From assembly GCF_042242105.1 (NCBI RefSeq), contig NC_092029.1:13223885-13287884 (forward strand): DNA of 64,000 bases, read 5' to 3'. Within the stretch, counting starts at the first letter, position 1, and the number at the start of each line of letters is the position of its first letter. Shown in pieces: positions 30,722 to 41,000 of this stretch. The translations under genes and the position numbers were made by a program. The stretch comes from Pempheris klunzingeri. Lineage: Eukaryota > Chordata > Actinopteri > Acropomatiformes > Pempheridae. The notes under the pieces are model-generated. The model ran no database searches and was not told the DNA's origin. It saw only the letters and a program-made list of their open reading frames with translations.

Positions 30722-33700
30722 TTAACCCTCGAGAGATCCTGACTGGACTGCATCCTGGTACGACTGCCCGCCCTCCTTCTGCTCTGGGAACAGTTTGATG
30801 AGGTCGTCAATACGGAGGATGGTGATGGCGGCCTCTGTGGCGAACTTGAGGCTCTTTGTTTTAACCATGGTGGGTTCGTACACGCCAGCCTGACGGTTGT
30901 CTCTAGGCTTGCCGTTCAGCAGGTCCAGACCAATCCTGCAAGACAAAAGAAAAGTATCCAAATACTGCACGTTCAACATAATAAGGTAACTTGGCGCCTG
31001 AGAGAAAGACAAACTTCAGAATGACAAGTGAGCGTCATCTCAGCCTAAACATTTCAGACCAGATGACTAAATCTATGGTAATAATTAACAGATGCAACCA
31101 CTCACCACTTGAGATTCTTGCGCTCAGGATTAACCTGAGCCTCGTTGTGGAAGGCCCGAAGCTTGGCCACCAGATCGGTGGAGTCCTGTGCTGCGTTCAC
31201 AGCCAGCGTCTTGGGGATGACGAGGAGAGACCGAGCAAACTCAGCAATGGCCAGCTGCTCTCGGGAACCCTGAAGAAAAAGCAACGAGGACGATTTCATC
31301 GTTGGGGTAACTGTGCGACCACAACATGCTCCGTTGTCTCAACAGCTGCATGCTTGACAATGAAGACGTTTTTCATAGGATGTTGCTCACCATGCTGGTA
31401 GCGTAATTCTCAAGGTAGATGGACAGAGCCGCCTCCACAGCGCCTCCTCCTGGAACCACAGACTTGGACTCCAGCACCCTCTTGACCACACAGAGGGCAT
31501 CATGCAGTGAACGCTCCATCTCGTCACACATGAAGTCATTGGCCCCGCGCAAAATGATGGATGCTGATGTGCGTGCTTTGGTACTGTGGGGATTAACAGT
31601 AAGGAGACAACAGAACCAGTACAGTTAATGTGTCATACTGTAGAACACTTACACAAATACTCTTATTGTACCAGTTTATACGACTCCTGCCAGAACTACA
31701 GATGAAGTACGATTGCAGGCACTGAAATGTTCCGTCAAACTCTTTTCTAGGTAAAGTTCACAGCATAAGTCATTGTTGTATATAGTTGCTTTTCTTACTT
31801 CTTGACAAGGATGAGCTCGTCGTCACAGACTCGTTCCTGCACAACTTCCTCAGCATTGCCAAGCATAGTGGCCTCAAACGTCTCCTCACCCTCCAGATTG
31901 GTCAGGGAGGGGCAGAGGGTGGCTGTGAATCAACAAAACACAACTAACGTCATCACGATATTTGAGTTTAAACCACCGATTAACATTAAACCATGTGCAC
32001 AGATGTAAAAAGCAGTTACACAAAACCCCATCAGCACAAACTTAAGCGTACTTCCGTCCTACCTCCTGTGGCCTTGGCGATGCGTTTGAGGTCCCTCTTG
32101 AGAACCCTTCTCACTGCCATGGCTCCAACATCCACAAAGTACTTAAGACACATGTCATCAATGCCACCAGTGGTCAGGATAACGTTGGCGCCTGCTGCCA
32201 GAATCTTCTGGATCCTCTCCTTGGTGATATCCGATTCTCTGTAGCAACAAAGTCCATTATTATTTCAGTTTCACCAATAACGTTAACATGCAAAACGATT
32301 CTAACACAAAATTGTCCAGCCCACAGTACTTGTACAACAGCTCAGTTAGAAGCTGCTGCCTCGAATCAGGCTGCTTATATTTTCTCCCACGCGTATCACT
32401 GTGTAAACTACTGATTCAGCATCACAGCAAATTTAAATGGGATAATTCTTAAGGGTGCATTTGTGACATCACAAGGAGGAGAAAAACAGTATCTACCTTT
32501 GTCTGATCTGGTCAAGCTTCTCTGGGTCGTTGATAATGACTTGGACTCCCATCTTCATCTTGGTCTTCTGCAGGCTGAAGTCCAGGCAAGCAATCTTGGC
32601 GTTAACAATACGCTTTACCATCCCTGTGGGAAAACAAAAGAAACTACATCTTCAACAGAGAAACATCCGGAAAATAATTAAAATCGACTACACCTTACAG
32701 CAGTATATATAATAGTATAAAAAAAGATGCTAAAAACATGTCATTTTATTTTGGAGTATTATTCCAGTGTCTGGCTAAAAAAGTGGTGCCACAGTTTACA
32801 CACTACTGTGTCGACATTCCTTTCAAAGCCAGTGTACTCTCTCCCACGCGTATCACTGCTCACGCCATCAGGTGAGACATGGCAGCAAATTTAAATGGGA
32901 GTTTAATCGGGTGCAGTAGTTACATTTCCGATTCTGGAATTTCAGACTTTGCAACCAACACACCTTGTGAGCCAACTGTGCAGTTCAGTGCGTATCCATT
33001 CACCAAGAAGCTCTCTTTCTGGCTGCGGCCGTGGGCTTTCAGCACATTGACAGAGTTGATGGGATATTTGGCCACCCCTTTGCTGTCCACAAACTTCACA
33101 GCCAGGGCAGCCTCCACCACCATGTTTGCAAAGAAGTCAGCATCACTGAAGGATCAGGGTTAAGGCAGACAAGGGCTTTGCTCGTATGTAAGTACAAATT
33201 GAGCTATACAAAAAAAAAAGGCACAGATTTTGTCAGTTGGATCCAAACAGAACATTTTACGCACTGTACAAAAAAAAAGGATACACTCCAATGATTTTGG
33301 AAGACATGGAGGTCTTGGCTGCATTTACTAAGCACTCTCTACCCAGGTCATCTGTCCCGATAGTGAGATTCTCACTAATGTAGCGAACTGCCTCCCTGGA
33401 GGATGGAAAAGGTTTGCATGTCAAAAAAATAAAATCTGTACACAGCTTAAGCCCCCAAAGATCATCAGTGTCTATTTCTAAAAACACTTCTGAACTCAAC
33501 ATTTAGCATCTTACTTGCAAGCAAGACGATATCCACTGATGACTGATGTGGGGTGAATCTTTTGCTTCACCAGCTCATCTGCACTCTTCAGCAATTCTGC
33601 CGCAAGAATTACCTAAAAACGGTGTAACGAGACACACATTATAAGTAAAAATTAAGTTTAGTATTCCAACCGAGAACACATTGTTACACTACAACTTAAA

Positions 33701-34868
33701 CATTGTACCATCATTTCATTAGGGGCGGCAGAAATGAAGCTGCTCAACCCCTTCAGATACTGACGGGCAGTTTCTCTCTCCTGTTAGCATAGCCACACAT
33801 CCGTATTAAAAGGCAGATGCATGGTACTAAAACAGGACATTAAAGATCACCTTTACAGTAAACTGACCACTTTTGCCTACCAGGCACAGTCCTATCTCAC
33901 TGTGACAACACATGAAGCTTGTATCGCTCAACTCATACGCCATGACACCATATAGGAGCAGCAGTTTGACCATACTCACCACAGATGTGGTCCCATCTCC
34001 GACCTCTTTGTCCTGCAGGTCAGCCAGCTCACACAGGACCTTGGCTGCTGGGTGCTCCACTTCCAGCAGCTTCAGGATGGTTGCTCCATCGTTGGTGATG
34101 GTCACGTCCTGTCAACACGTCCATGAGACAGATGAGCAACTCACGCCACAATGTTCATTACAGAGTAAACAAGAATGATAAATGGAGCTGGTATTGTTGG
34201 ATGTGACACAGACCCCAATGTCGTCCACCAACATCTTATCGAGACCAACAGGTCCGAGGGAGCTCTTGACGATGTTGGCGATGGAAGCTGCGGCCATAAC
34301 TGCAAAGACAAGGAGGAGGCTGCTACTAGCGAACAAGTACTCAAATGGTGTTTTCTCTCCAGCTGCTGCATCCTTTAGCACGTCTGATTTCACTTATAAC
34401 AGTTCCTCTGTACTTGACATATTCTGCCACTTTATTTGGTGAGGCTCACGGTGAGTTAGCCACACCCTCAGATCATGACAGTGTTTTTCTGTCCCATTAG
34501 CATAGCCGTCCATTCATGGTGATGCGAGTGGAAGGTACTGAAATGGGATTACAACTTCATAATTACTTAGGTTGGGTGTGTAGTGCACATCGTGTGTCGC
34601 TACCAGTCTTGTCTGTGCTCTGAAGAATCTCAGCAGAGACGCAGTACAGTTAACATAAAAGTTAGCTAGCATTAGCATTAGCCACACGTGTGTTAACACG
34701 CAGTGGATTAAATCATTCTCCCTTCGAACATTCGTGACGCACGGAAAATACATGAAGTGTGCATGAAACATAAAGAAATAAGCACCGCAACTCACCATTT
34801 TGAGTACGAACCGATTCGCCAGTTGTTCTCTGGCCGAGCACATTTAACGGACCCTCTAGTAGCGACAT
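30722..34868 (-). CDS. tcp1: T-complex protein 1 subunit alpha (CCT1)
   Basis: One of the eight subunits of the cytosolic CCT/TRiC chaperonin, which folds actin, tubulin and other proteins with ATP. Twelve coding exons, in transcript order: 34796-34868, 34214-34299, 33980-34108, 33515-33612, 33285-33395, 32964-33145, 32497-32623, 32063-32238, 31799-31922, 31391-31583, 31106-31269, 30722-30935. All joins are in phase, giving 558 aa (human 556). Group II chaperonin ATP-site motifs are intact: TNDGATIL near residues 58-65, GDGTTS at 90-95 and VVPGGGAVE near 411-419. Exon 5 must end at 33285 (GGAGT|GTATCC): the other donor two bases earlier breaks the frame. Four introns carry H/ACA snoRNA folds, so the gene also acts as a snoRNA host. 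The promoter has a heat-shock element. Confidence 0.97.
32310..32443 (-). ncRNA. H/ACA box snoRNA in TCP1 intron 7 (SNORA20-like)
   Basis: Two hairpins can be folded by eye. The 5' hairpin has a lower stem TCCCA/TGGGA, an open pocket with strands TTTAAAT and TACGCG, and an upper stem TTGCTGTG/CACAGTGA. The hinge carries an H box (AAAATA or AGAAAA). The 3' hairpin has a CAGCC/GGCTG lower stem and an inner CAGCT/AGCTG stem. It ends GGACAATT, placing an ACA box three bases from the end. The length of 134 nt is normal for the class. Human TCP1 introns host SNORA20 and SNORA29. The 5' pocket fits the 18S rRNA sequence GCGUA-U-A-UUAAA, which points to SNORA20; the assignment is inferred. Confidence 0.8.
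32765..32900 (-). ncRNA. second H/ACA snoRNA of the same family, in TCP1 intron 6
   Basis: It shares the 5' pocket and stem with the intron 7 copy base for base: TCCCATTTAAATTTGCTG on the 5' side and CAGTGATACGCGTGGGAG on the 3' side. The hinge is AGAGTA, a good ANANNA H box. The 3' hairpin has a CTGGCT/AGCCAG lower stem and ends AGACACTG, with ACA three bases from the end. The 3' half has diverged strongly from the intron 7 copy, so the two are paralogues rather than an assembly duplicate. The length is about 136 nt. Confidence 0.78.
33701..33838 (-). ncRNA. H/ACA snoRNA in TCP1 intron 3 (SNORA29-like, inferred)
   Basis: The 5' hairpin has a seven-base-pair lower stem, TCCTGTT/AACAGGA, a pocket with strands TTAGTA and CTATGCT, and an upper stem GCATC/GATGT. 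The hinge AGAGAA matches the H box. The 3' hairpin pairs TGCC(C)GTCA with TGATGGTA and contains a strong inner hairpin GGGG...GCAG/CTGC...CCCC. It ends TACAATG, giving an ACA box three bases from the end. The 3' half also happens to read as an open frame flanked by AG and GT. I take that to be a coincidence. Confidence 0.7.
34417..34548 (-). ncRNA. second H/ACA snoRNA of that family, in TCP1 intron 1
   Basis: The 5' hairpin has a TCCCATT/AATGGGA lower stem. The pocket-flanking blocks TTCAGTACC and GGCTATGCTAA match the intron 3 copy (TTTAGTACC and GGCTATGCTAA). The hinge has AGAAAA (H box). The 3' hairpin pairs CTGTCA with TGGCAG around an inner GAGG/CCTC stem. The terminal box appears to be ATA (AATATGT) rather than ACA, a known functional variant. 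The covarying lower stem (TCCTGTT/AACAGGA against TCCCATT/AATGGGA) supports a real RNA fold. Confidence 0.65.
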
Positions 34869-34904
34869 TTTGGACCACCACACCACCGAGAAGAAAGGAA
34901 GTGG

Positions 34905-34922
34905 CGCAATGCACTATGGGTA
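34905..34922 (-). promoter_or_regulatory. ZNF143 (Staf)-type site at the TCP1 promoter
   Basis: Read on the minus strand the sequence is TACCCATAGTGCATTGCG, one base from the ZNF143 consensus TWCCCAYAATGCATTGCG. It lies about 37-54 bases upstream of the TCP1 start codon, next to an ETS-like AGGAAGTG (34896-34903 region), so it is at or near the transcription start. Confidence 0.65.
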
Positions 34923-34936
34923 TACCGGCATTAAGC

Positions 34937-34951
34937 AGAAGCTTCGAGAAG
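34937..34951. promoter_or_regulatory. three-unit heat-shock element upstream of TCP1
   Basis: AGAAG-CTTCG-AGAAG is a perfect alternating nGAAn/nTTCn/nGAAn array, the HSF1 binding element. It is about 70 bases upstream of the TCP1 start codon. CCT subunit genes are known HSF targets, so heat-shock control of TCP1 is a direct inference. Confidence 0.7.
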
Positions 34952-35100
34952 AAAGTTTTTATTAAAAAAAACAGAAATTACTTGATGAAGTATTTTGATT
35001 ATGTCAAGAATCTTAACTTTTGATTCTTAATTAGGCTTCACGTCAACGAGAACGTCAAGAAATTTGTAAAAATAACGTTTTGTGACGTTATTTCTTATAA

Positions 35101-35119
35101 ACTACATTTCCCAGCATGC
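35101..35119 (+). promoter_or_regulatory. second ZNF143/SBS-type site, about 230 bases upstream of TCP1
   Basis: ACTACATTTCCCAGCATGC is the extended ZNF143/Notch-associated motif (ACTACAATTCCCAGAATGC type). It sits next to a CRE-like TGACGTTA (35083-35090). Its position between TCP1 and a gene-free stretch suggests a bidirectional promoter. Confidence 0.65.
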
Positions 35120-36014
35120 CTCACCCTTTTCTTCTCCGTTCTTGCAATGAAGTCTAGTTTATTGTGGGCTGCCAGTGTGCCCTCTGCTGTTGAATCGATA
35201 GATGTGTCGGCCAACGTTTTCATCCTCTTTATTTTTTTCCTCCATTTTATTTTGAGAGGTTTATTCGGGGTTGTCTTTTTTGGAGGAATTGTAAGCGCAC
35301 TGAACTGTGTTTTATTCATCTGCTTCTCACACACGGCTATAAGTAGAGAAGTTGTGGTGCAGAAATGTCAAAGATCGCGTATGTTTTAGATAATTTTGAA
35401 ACTATGTCACCATTACAAGTTTATTTCACAGCCATAAAGCGTCCTCCTCAGTAAATCTCTTCACAAATCCCTATAAAACAAATTAAGGCATGCTTATCAG
35501 AAAATGATTAAATTATACATTATAAAATATTGATCAGATTTTTGAAACTCTTATTTTTGGCCTCTACTACCTATTACCCTATCAGGCTTTATACTCTACA
35601 ATCATTGAGGACACATGTTTTTCCCTTCTTTTTTTTGTCTGTGATCATCATTTCTCAATTTCTTTTTAGTTCAACCAAAATGTGAGAACCAATATCATTC
35701 TGTTGTAGTGTGATGCAATCCATATATTCTGCTCAAGAATGTAAATTGATGTCCTTATGATGTGATAAAACAAAGACATCAACACGCTACATTAAAAAAA
35801 AAGTATTTGTATCCCCCACTTAGCGCCTTATTATCTGAAATGAATATCAAACAAAATGATCGTCTTAATTCAGTCATAATTTCAGCTGTTCTGCTTGTAT
35901 TGGATGTCTCATAATTCTCCTAGAGAGCATCAGTAATAAATACTTCATACTGATGAACATAACCACTGAATGGTAATCAGCTGCTGTTCATTCAGCGATA
36001 ACCACAAAGACACA

Positions 36015-38033
36015 GAGATTAGTTTAATCTGAATTTATTACCTCCAATACATTGTTTTGTTGAGCAATGACAACTAGGCAGTTAAAAAAATACAGTACAC
36101 TTAACTTAAACATTAAAGCATTATAAAGCATACCTATGGCATACAAGAATAACTTTACTAAAATGTACATCTTTACAAAGTGTTTACAAATAAAATGTAA
36201 AAAAGACAGAAAAGTGCAAAACAGGGTCAATGAAGACTGACGATCCCCACCAGTGAAACTCAGAACAAAAATGTACAATGAAAAAAACAAAAACAAAAAC
36301 ATACTTCATATTCCTATCTTGCTTTTGATGCATATTTCCTGATATGAACAGCAGGCCATGATATTGTGCTTTTCAACTTTTCATGTGTTATTGTGATTTG
36401 GAACTCATATTATATTATGAACAATGCGTGATAGAGAGCCCACTTCTGAAAATATTCACAGTATCTGAACCCAATTATGTCTGCGCCCCCTAAATCTGAA
36501 TAAAACCATCTTTCAATAAATACACTTTATTTTACAACTTGTCCGTGGCTTGAAGTAATAGTGATGAGGGCCAAAATAAATAGGATACATTTAGTGATTT
36601 CTTTTTAAAAAGAAAGTGTGTGGTTTGCCTCAACACTGGGCTTGCCTCACAGGGGAGAGAAAACTATTGTGTTGTGTGAATCTTACCGAAGTGACTCTCT
36701 TTCTGTGACTGTGGATGCGATATCAGTAGTGTGACAGTGTCCATCAACGTAAACCAAGTAAACAAACCGCTGACTATCCATTTGAGAAAAAAATATACAC
36801 CAAATACAGTACTGTAGTCTTTAAACCATCTCTCCTTAATATGCTCCTTCGTGGTCCCTCTTAAAAACAAAAGGTTAAAATTAGTATGATAAAAAAAAAA
36901 CAACCTCATTTCACTTGTTGAGATGCACATTTCACTCCACAAGATGGATGCCCCCAGACCATAACACGTAAAACATATCTGATTTACTTACAGTCAAAAT
37001 AAATATGAAGTCCTGTGGTATCTTATAGATTATCTAAAATATGAGCATCCTCTCTTGATTTTAAAGCGTGATACCCTATTGATGACAAAAGGTGGCAGGT
37101 AGAGTGAAATACATTAACCTCAAATAGACTTACAGCTCTGAGTCTAGTTATACTTAACCTATTGGATCTTGCAATAGCCAACATGTTTTCTTTGCGGTTG
37201 CGCCCTTTTTGTTACAATTATTGCTAAAAAGCTGTTAAACGTGACAATCTAGTCTGAGTAGCAAATCTGAAGATTGCAAATTTCTGCTTGTTCAGAACTG
37301 TTTGATAGTGTAAGCACAATTTTAACCGCTCCTCTACGGGTTAAGATTAACTAGTGCTGAAAGTGCAGTTAAAATAACCTTAACGGCAAATTAAAAGAAA
37401 GAGCTTGAAGAGGTACTCCTGACACGGTGAGATCATCAGACTTTTTTGCTTGTACTTCGGTTTGAGATGTCGAGCACAGAGGAGATTCTATTTCATACAG
37501 ATGAACTACTGTACTGTACAACAGTTTATTGGCACAAGTCCTCCACGAGAATCAGTTCCTACTCCTCCAATTACCTCAACAAGGCTCACTCGCAAAGCAA
37601 TAAAAGAGTCTGAATTCCTTTCAGTACTAAAACCCATTCAGTCACACTGAATGCCTTTATAAACGACTGAGAACATTTTTGCTAACTTTTTCCCCACCAT
37701 ATCTCTTTGAAACATACACAAAAGGAACCTGGAAGTGCTAAGGCAGCTCACATGCAGGCTTTGATGTGGCATTTTAACTATTAATAGTAACCTATCGCAT
37801 ATTTGACATTGAAGCCCTGTAACAGAGAGTTTAGGTGTTCACATATATGTCTGCAATCAAAGAAATGGCTCCTGATCTATGCTGAGAGATGTGATATGTC
37901 GGTAATATTTTTCACTGCATTCATGGACTATGATGTTGACTGATGTCGGGCATTCAAGGCAAAGCAGCAGTGTCCGTTTTGTTGCTATATGCTGTATGTT
38001 TATGTATATTTGGCTTTTAGTTGTCATAGAGAC
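36015..38033 (-). other. plekhg1: PLEKHG1 3' UTR with polyadenylation signal at 36034-36039
   Basis: Downstream of the PLEKHG1 stop there is about 2 kb of AT-rich, exon-free sequence. It ends near a minus-strand AATAAA (TTTATT at 36034-36039). Long 3' UTRs are normal for this gene. The exact cleavage site is inferred. Confidence 0.55.
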
Positions 38034-41000
38034 TCAGGCGAAGCTACTGGAGCTCAGACACTGAAACTTCTCCCTCAGAGACTGGACGATCTTGGGTTGG
38101 CTTTGCTGCGGCTCGTTCCACAGGTACTTCTCCAGCTGCTCATGGTGCAGAGACCTCAGCGGATCGCAGGAGTGCACCGGCGTGCATGGCAGACTCTGGG
38201 AGTGGACAAGACCCCGGTTCTGATTGGAGAGGACCCCCGAGCTGCCGTTTCGCTGAGCCAACCTGTCCTGCTCCTGCTCGGTCTCATCCTCTGAGCGGAT
38301 CTCTACATAGTCATCGTCGTCTTCCCCATTGTCCTTAAAATTAGCCAGGTAGTTCTGGGTGGCGTTGAGTATGCTCAGTGCAGAAGCCCGGTTCAAGACC
38401 ACCACCTGTTGACCGTCGTGTAAAGTGAGGTCTGAGTGTCCATGGGTTGAGCGCTCTGGGAGGCTACTCTGCCGACCAGTGCGACCCAGACTGGGCCCAT
38501 GGACTCTGTCCGTGGATCGATCCACAGTGGGTCCATTGCATTTGAGTACAGACTGGTTCTTCTCCTGCTGCTGGCTGCCCAGAGAGCTGACTGACTGACA
38601 GTGACCGGGTGGAGCAGACATTGAGGGCAAAGACGGAGTGTTAAAAGAAGGATGTCTCTTAATGGAACTGTACACATGCTCCTCTTTTTCACTTGGTGCC
38701 GACATGCACGAGCTCCACCTCTGGGACGGTGGGGTGGTTGGAGAAGGAGGGGAGGTCATGAGAGAAGGGATGGAGCAGGAGGAGGTCAGCTTGCGATGCG
38801 GGGTAGAAGACACTCGAGCAGCCTCCACCTCGCTGGATGAGCAGACGAAGCTGGCCAGCTCTCCGTTGCTGTAAGTGGAGTGGAGCCAGTCCTCCTCCAC
38901 TGAGGTCTCAGGCATGGAAGGAGAAGACAGCAGCCCTGGATGGGAGTGATGCTGGGTTGCGGAGGTCTGAGCAGCTGGACCAGTAGGATCCTTAAACATG
39001 ACCTGGTCATACAGCTGGGAGTACTCCGCTATCCTTGCACCTGAAGAGGAAACACAGAGGATGCGAAGACAATGTGAATAGATTGTATTTTTTTTGTATT
39101 CTTAAACCTGCAATATCTGTTTTTGGCCATTTGGCCAAAGCTGCAGAAACAAGCTGTAACAAACTATAAACCATTTAAGTTGATAAGTTGAATGTTCTTG
39201 ATCTTTAAATTATCTCACAAAAGAACAACCCTAATTAGTTCCAAGAAGTGAGTTACACAGATTTTAAACTTAGGTGAAAAGTTATCGGTATTGGCCTGAG
39301 TTTAGGTAGTGGTCTTGGGAGAGAGGGTCAGAGTTAAAGTTAGCCAGATCACAAATATCAACAATACAGGAGTCATTCTGTGAGCTAAATGTTTTGCGTT
39401 ACCTATGGCAGCGCCCCCTTGTTTCTTCTCTTCTAAGATAGCTGCTAGATCTTTCTGTTTCTTCTCAGCCCTGGCCCGAGTACAAGAGTCTCCAGGGTCC
39501 ATGCTCCTCATGCGCAGCAGCTGGTTGGCTTTCTTGATCTTCTGGCTATACTGCCGTGCCATCAGGAACACCCGGCTCTTTGATTTATCCATCAATTCCA
39601 GGTCCACAGAATCGCCCAGCAAGAAAGAGGAGGTGGCCAGGGGTGTGTCCAGACCTGCCAGCTCCCCTGGAAACAAGCTATGAATGTCCTTGAGGGCATT
39701 ATCACCCTGATGGATGTTTCGTTGAGGGAGCTCCACCAGGTCATCGTCCTCCAGACGGAAGCTGCCGCTACTGAGGCGAGCCAGTCTTTTACGAATGTTC
39801 TTCACTGTGCCTGGGAGGGGCTCTGGAGTGATAGGAAGGGGGCGTGATGTAGGAGCAGGGCTGTGGTTTTCCTCTGCAGTGGTGCCTTCACTTGGTACGT
39901 CAGGGAGGTGGATGATTGGGATGGTGAATGATGGCGTGGAGGTAACAGGTTGAGGTTTAGACTGATGTGTTGGGGGACTCTTGGGTGGAGGGCTGGCTGC
40001 TTGAGGACTAATTACAGGAGGGCTCTTTGTAGGGCTGTTTTTGACTGAGGAAGCCTTCTTAGGAGACTCACTAGCACTAACAGGGAAGGCAGCAGGGAGT
40101 CTATCAGCTTTCTTCTCATTGTTTTTGATGTAGTTTTCGAGGTCGTTCCAGATCTCATCGACCTGCTCTGACATCTTGTCCCCTTTCTGTGAGCGCTGAG
40201 AGAAAGTCTCAGAGGCCGAGGAGGAGGAATAATCTGGCTCAGAGGAACATGGGACAGGATGGGAGGTGTCTGGTCCGTCATCTTCCCCAAAGTGGAGGCT
40301 CTCTTCAGATACAAACCCTCCAAGGCTTTCAGTCAGTTCTTGCTCAGAGGCTGGCAGACTGTCCCTCTCTTGTTTCAGTGTGTTGCCTTTATTCATTGTT
40401 TTAAGCTCTACTGATGGAGGCTCCCTGAAACAGATGGTGTCATAGATGTTCTCCTCAACTATATTGAGATCACATGACCCAAGTGGCTTTCCCTCCTGTG
40501 TTGAAGACCGGTTGCTATCCGAGAAACTGTCCTGTTCAATCATAGGCTCAATGACCCCTTGAACCTGTGGAGCATTTAGTACCCTTGCTACCTGGCCCTG
40601 TGAACCCTGAGCATCTGTAGAAGTTTCCTTCCGTGACTGGCTTTCCTCTGGGTCTCTTCTGACGAGGCCCATGCTCTTTAGGTCCTCATAGCTAATGTTG
40701 TCATACACATTTTCAATATCATCCAGCGTCAACTGCTCGGCTGAGGACGATCCAGATATGTCATTGCTGGATGATTCAGTGAGGATCACTTCCAAGTTGC
40801 TGTGACCAGGCTGGTCATCATCAGGACTCTGTCGGGCCTCTGTGGCCTTCTCCCCCGCGCTGCTCGCCCTCCGCAGGACTCTGCTACCATTGGGTGGAGG
40901 GTCAATCTGCACAGTAGGCACCTGTTCGACGTGCCAGCTGCAGGGCCGAGCTGTCTTGGGTGAGGAGGTGGCCTCTGACCTTTCTGGAGGCACCTCTGGC

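Larger units (their letters stand above)
34869..36010. other. intergenic stretch between TCP1 and the PLEKHG1 3' end
   Basis: About 1.1 kb. The TCP1-proximal 250 bases hold the promoter elements listed separately. The rest is AT-rich and shows no exon. In human the gene divergent from TCP1 is MRPL18; no MRPL18 coding sequence is recognisable here. An 80-codon hydrophobic frame at 35147-35389 (plus) has no family resemblance and is not called. Confidence 0.6.

Noticed and set aside
33286-33287. Alternative donor for TCP1 exon 5 (GGA|GTGTAT)
   Set aside because: It leaves the next exon out of frame (TGA at once). The donor two bases on gives IIGVDADFF, matching human IIGINGDFF.
33709-33780. 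A 72-nt in-frame cassette exon in TCP1 intron 3 (minus), with AG and GT at its edges and an open frame [15 protein letters not shown]...
   Set aside because: It would insert 24 residues right after the invariant GDGTTSV, where no CCT1 protein has any. The same bases form the 3' hairpin and hinge of an H/ACA snoRNA, which explains their structure better.
35147-35389. 80-codon hydrophobic frame beside the far ZNF143 site, considered as a divergent gene or MRPL18 exon 1
   Set aside because: No resemblance to MRPL18 or another family; hydrophobicity reflects T-rich sequence.
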